From the NCBI RefSeq assembly GCF_934754915.1, contig NZ_CAKVKB010000087.1, positions 1 through 13,804 of the forward strand: a stretch of DNA of 13,804 nt. Reading direction: 5' to 3'. The position numbers were made by a program, and so were the translations under genes. The stretch is from an uncultured Clostridium sp. (GTDB lineage: Bacteria; Bacillota; Clostridia; Clostridiales; Clostridiaceae). The notes beneath the pieces are model-generated. The model had not been told where the DNA came from. It made no database searches and saw nothing but the letters and a program-made list of their open reading frames with translations. This document shows, one piece after another, positions 13,761 to 13,804 of the stretch (its first letter is position 1; each line of letters begins with the position of its first letter).

Positions 13761-13804
13761 TACGTGGATTACGACTCATAATTGGATTGATTAAAAACAC
13801 TTAT

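Noticed and set aside
13728..13804. Short frame between TAA (13803-13801) and TAG (13731-13729) as the end of a transposase or the missing 5' part of the CAP gene
   Set aside because: It is only 23 codons, closed on both sides, has no ribosome binding site and matches nothing I recognise; a run this long is expected by chance.

Overview
This is a low-GC window with Gram-positive features: strong GGAGG-type ribosome binding sites, a lipobox lipoprotein, and two surface proteins ending in a hydrophobic segment plus basic tail. A Bacillota commensal or pathobiont fits best. The CAP/coiled-coil surface protein and the DUF4358-MBOAT-DHHW cluster suggest Erysipelotrichia or a nearby Clostridia-like lineage, but this is family resemblance, not proof. 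I see no rRNA, tRNA, CRISPR array or transposase.

Region 1 (1-5142, minus strand) is a surface-polysaccharide operon read right to left. A sigma-A-type promoter and a palindromic leader precede a small monotopic phosphoglycosyl transferase. Two GT4-like glycosyltransferases follow, then the heptose kinase HddA, then a protein fusing an HddC-like nucleotidyltransferase to a GmhB-like phosphatase. The fusion runs off the left edge. The last two genes supply three of the four steps of the GDP-D-glycero-D-manno-heptose pathway known from Gram-positive S-layer glycosylation. The isomerase GmhA is not in view and may lie beyond the left edge.

Region 2 (5222-9130) is an extracytoplasmic O-acylation module. 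A minus-strand SGNH-hydrolase lipoprotein diverges from a plus-strand operon encoding a DUF4358 protein, an MBOAT acyltransferase and a DHHW (AlgX/AlgJ-like) protein. The two transcripts start from nearly abutting promoters at 5996-6022. A plausible inferred role is acetylating (and possibly de-acetylating or transferring onto) the polysaccharide made by region 1.

Region 3 (9162-13804, minus strand) carries two large surface proteins. The first has a signal peptide, five related beta-rich units each with a PxGY-type motif in most copies, an EF-hand-like loop, a 12-bp-period KPEV/KPET stalk and a membrane anchor without LPxTG. A promoter with an upstream cre-like site drives it. The second is a CAP-domain plus long coiled-coil protein that has an anchor but no visible start codon or signal peptide: all minus-strand frames are closed just upstream, yet a near-consensus promoter points into it. 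It looks 5'-truncated, or like a silent cassette.

The + strand is C-rich over G by eye even inside the plus-strand operon, so the minus strand is probably the leading strand and the acylation operon is transcribed head-on to replication.
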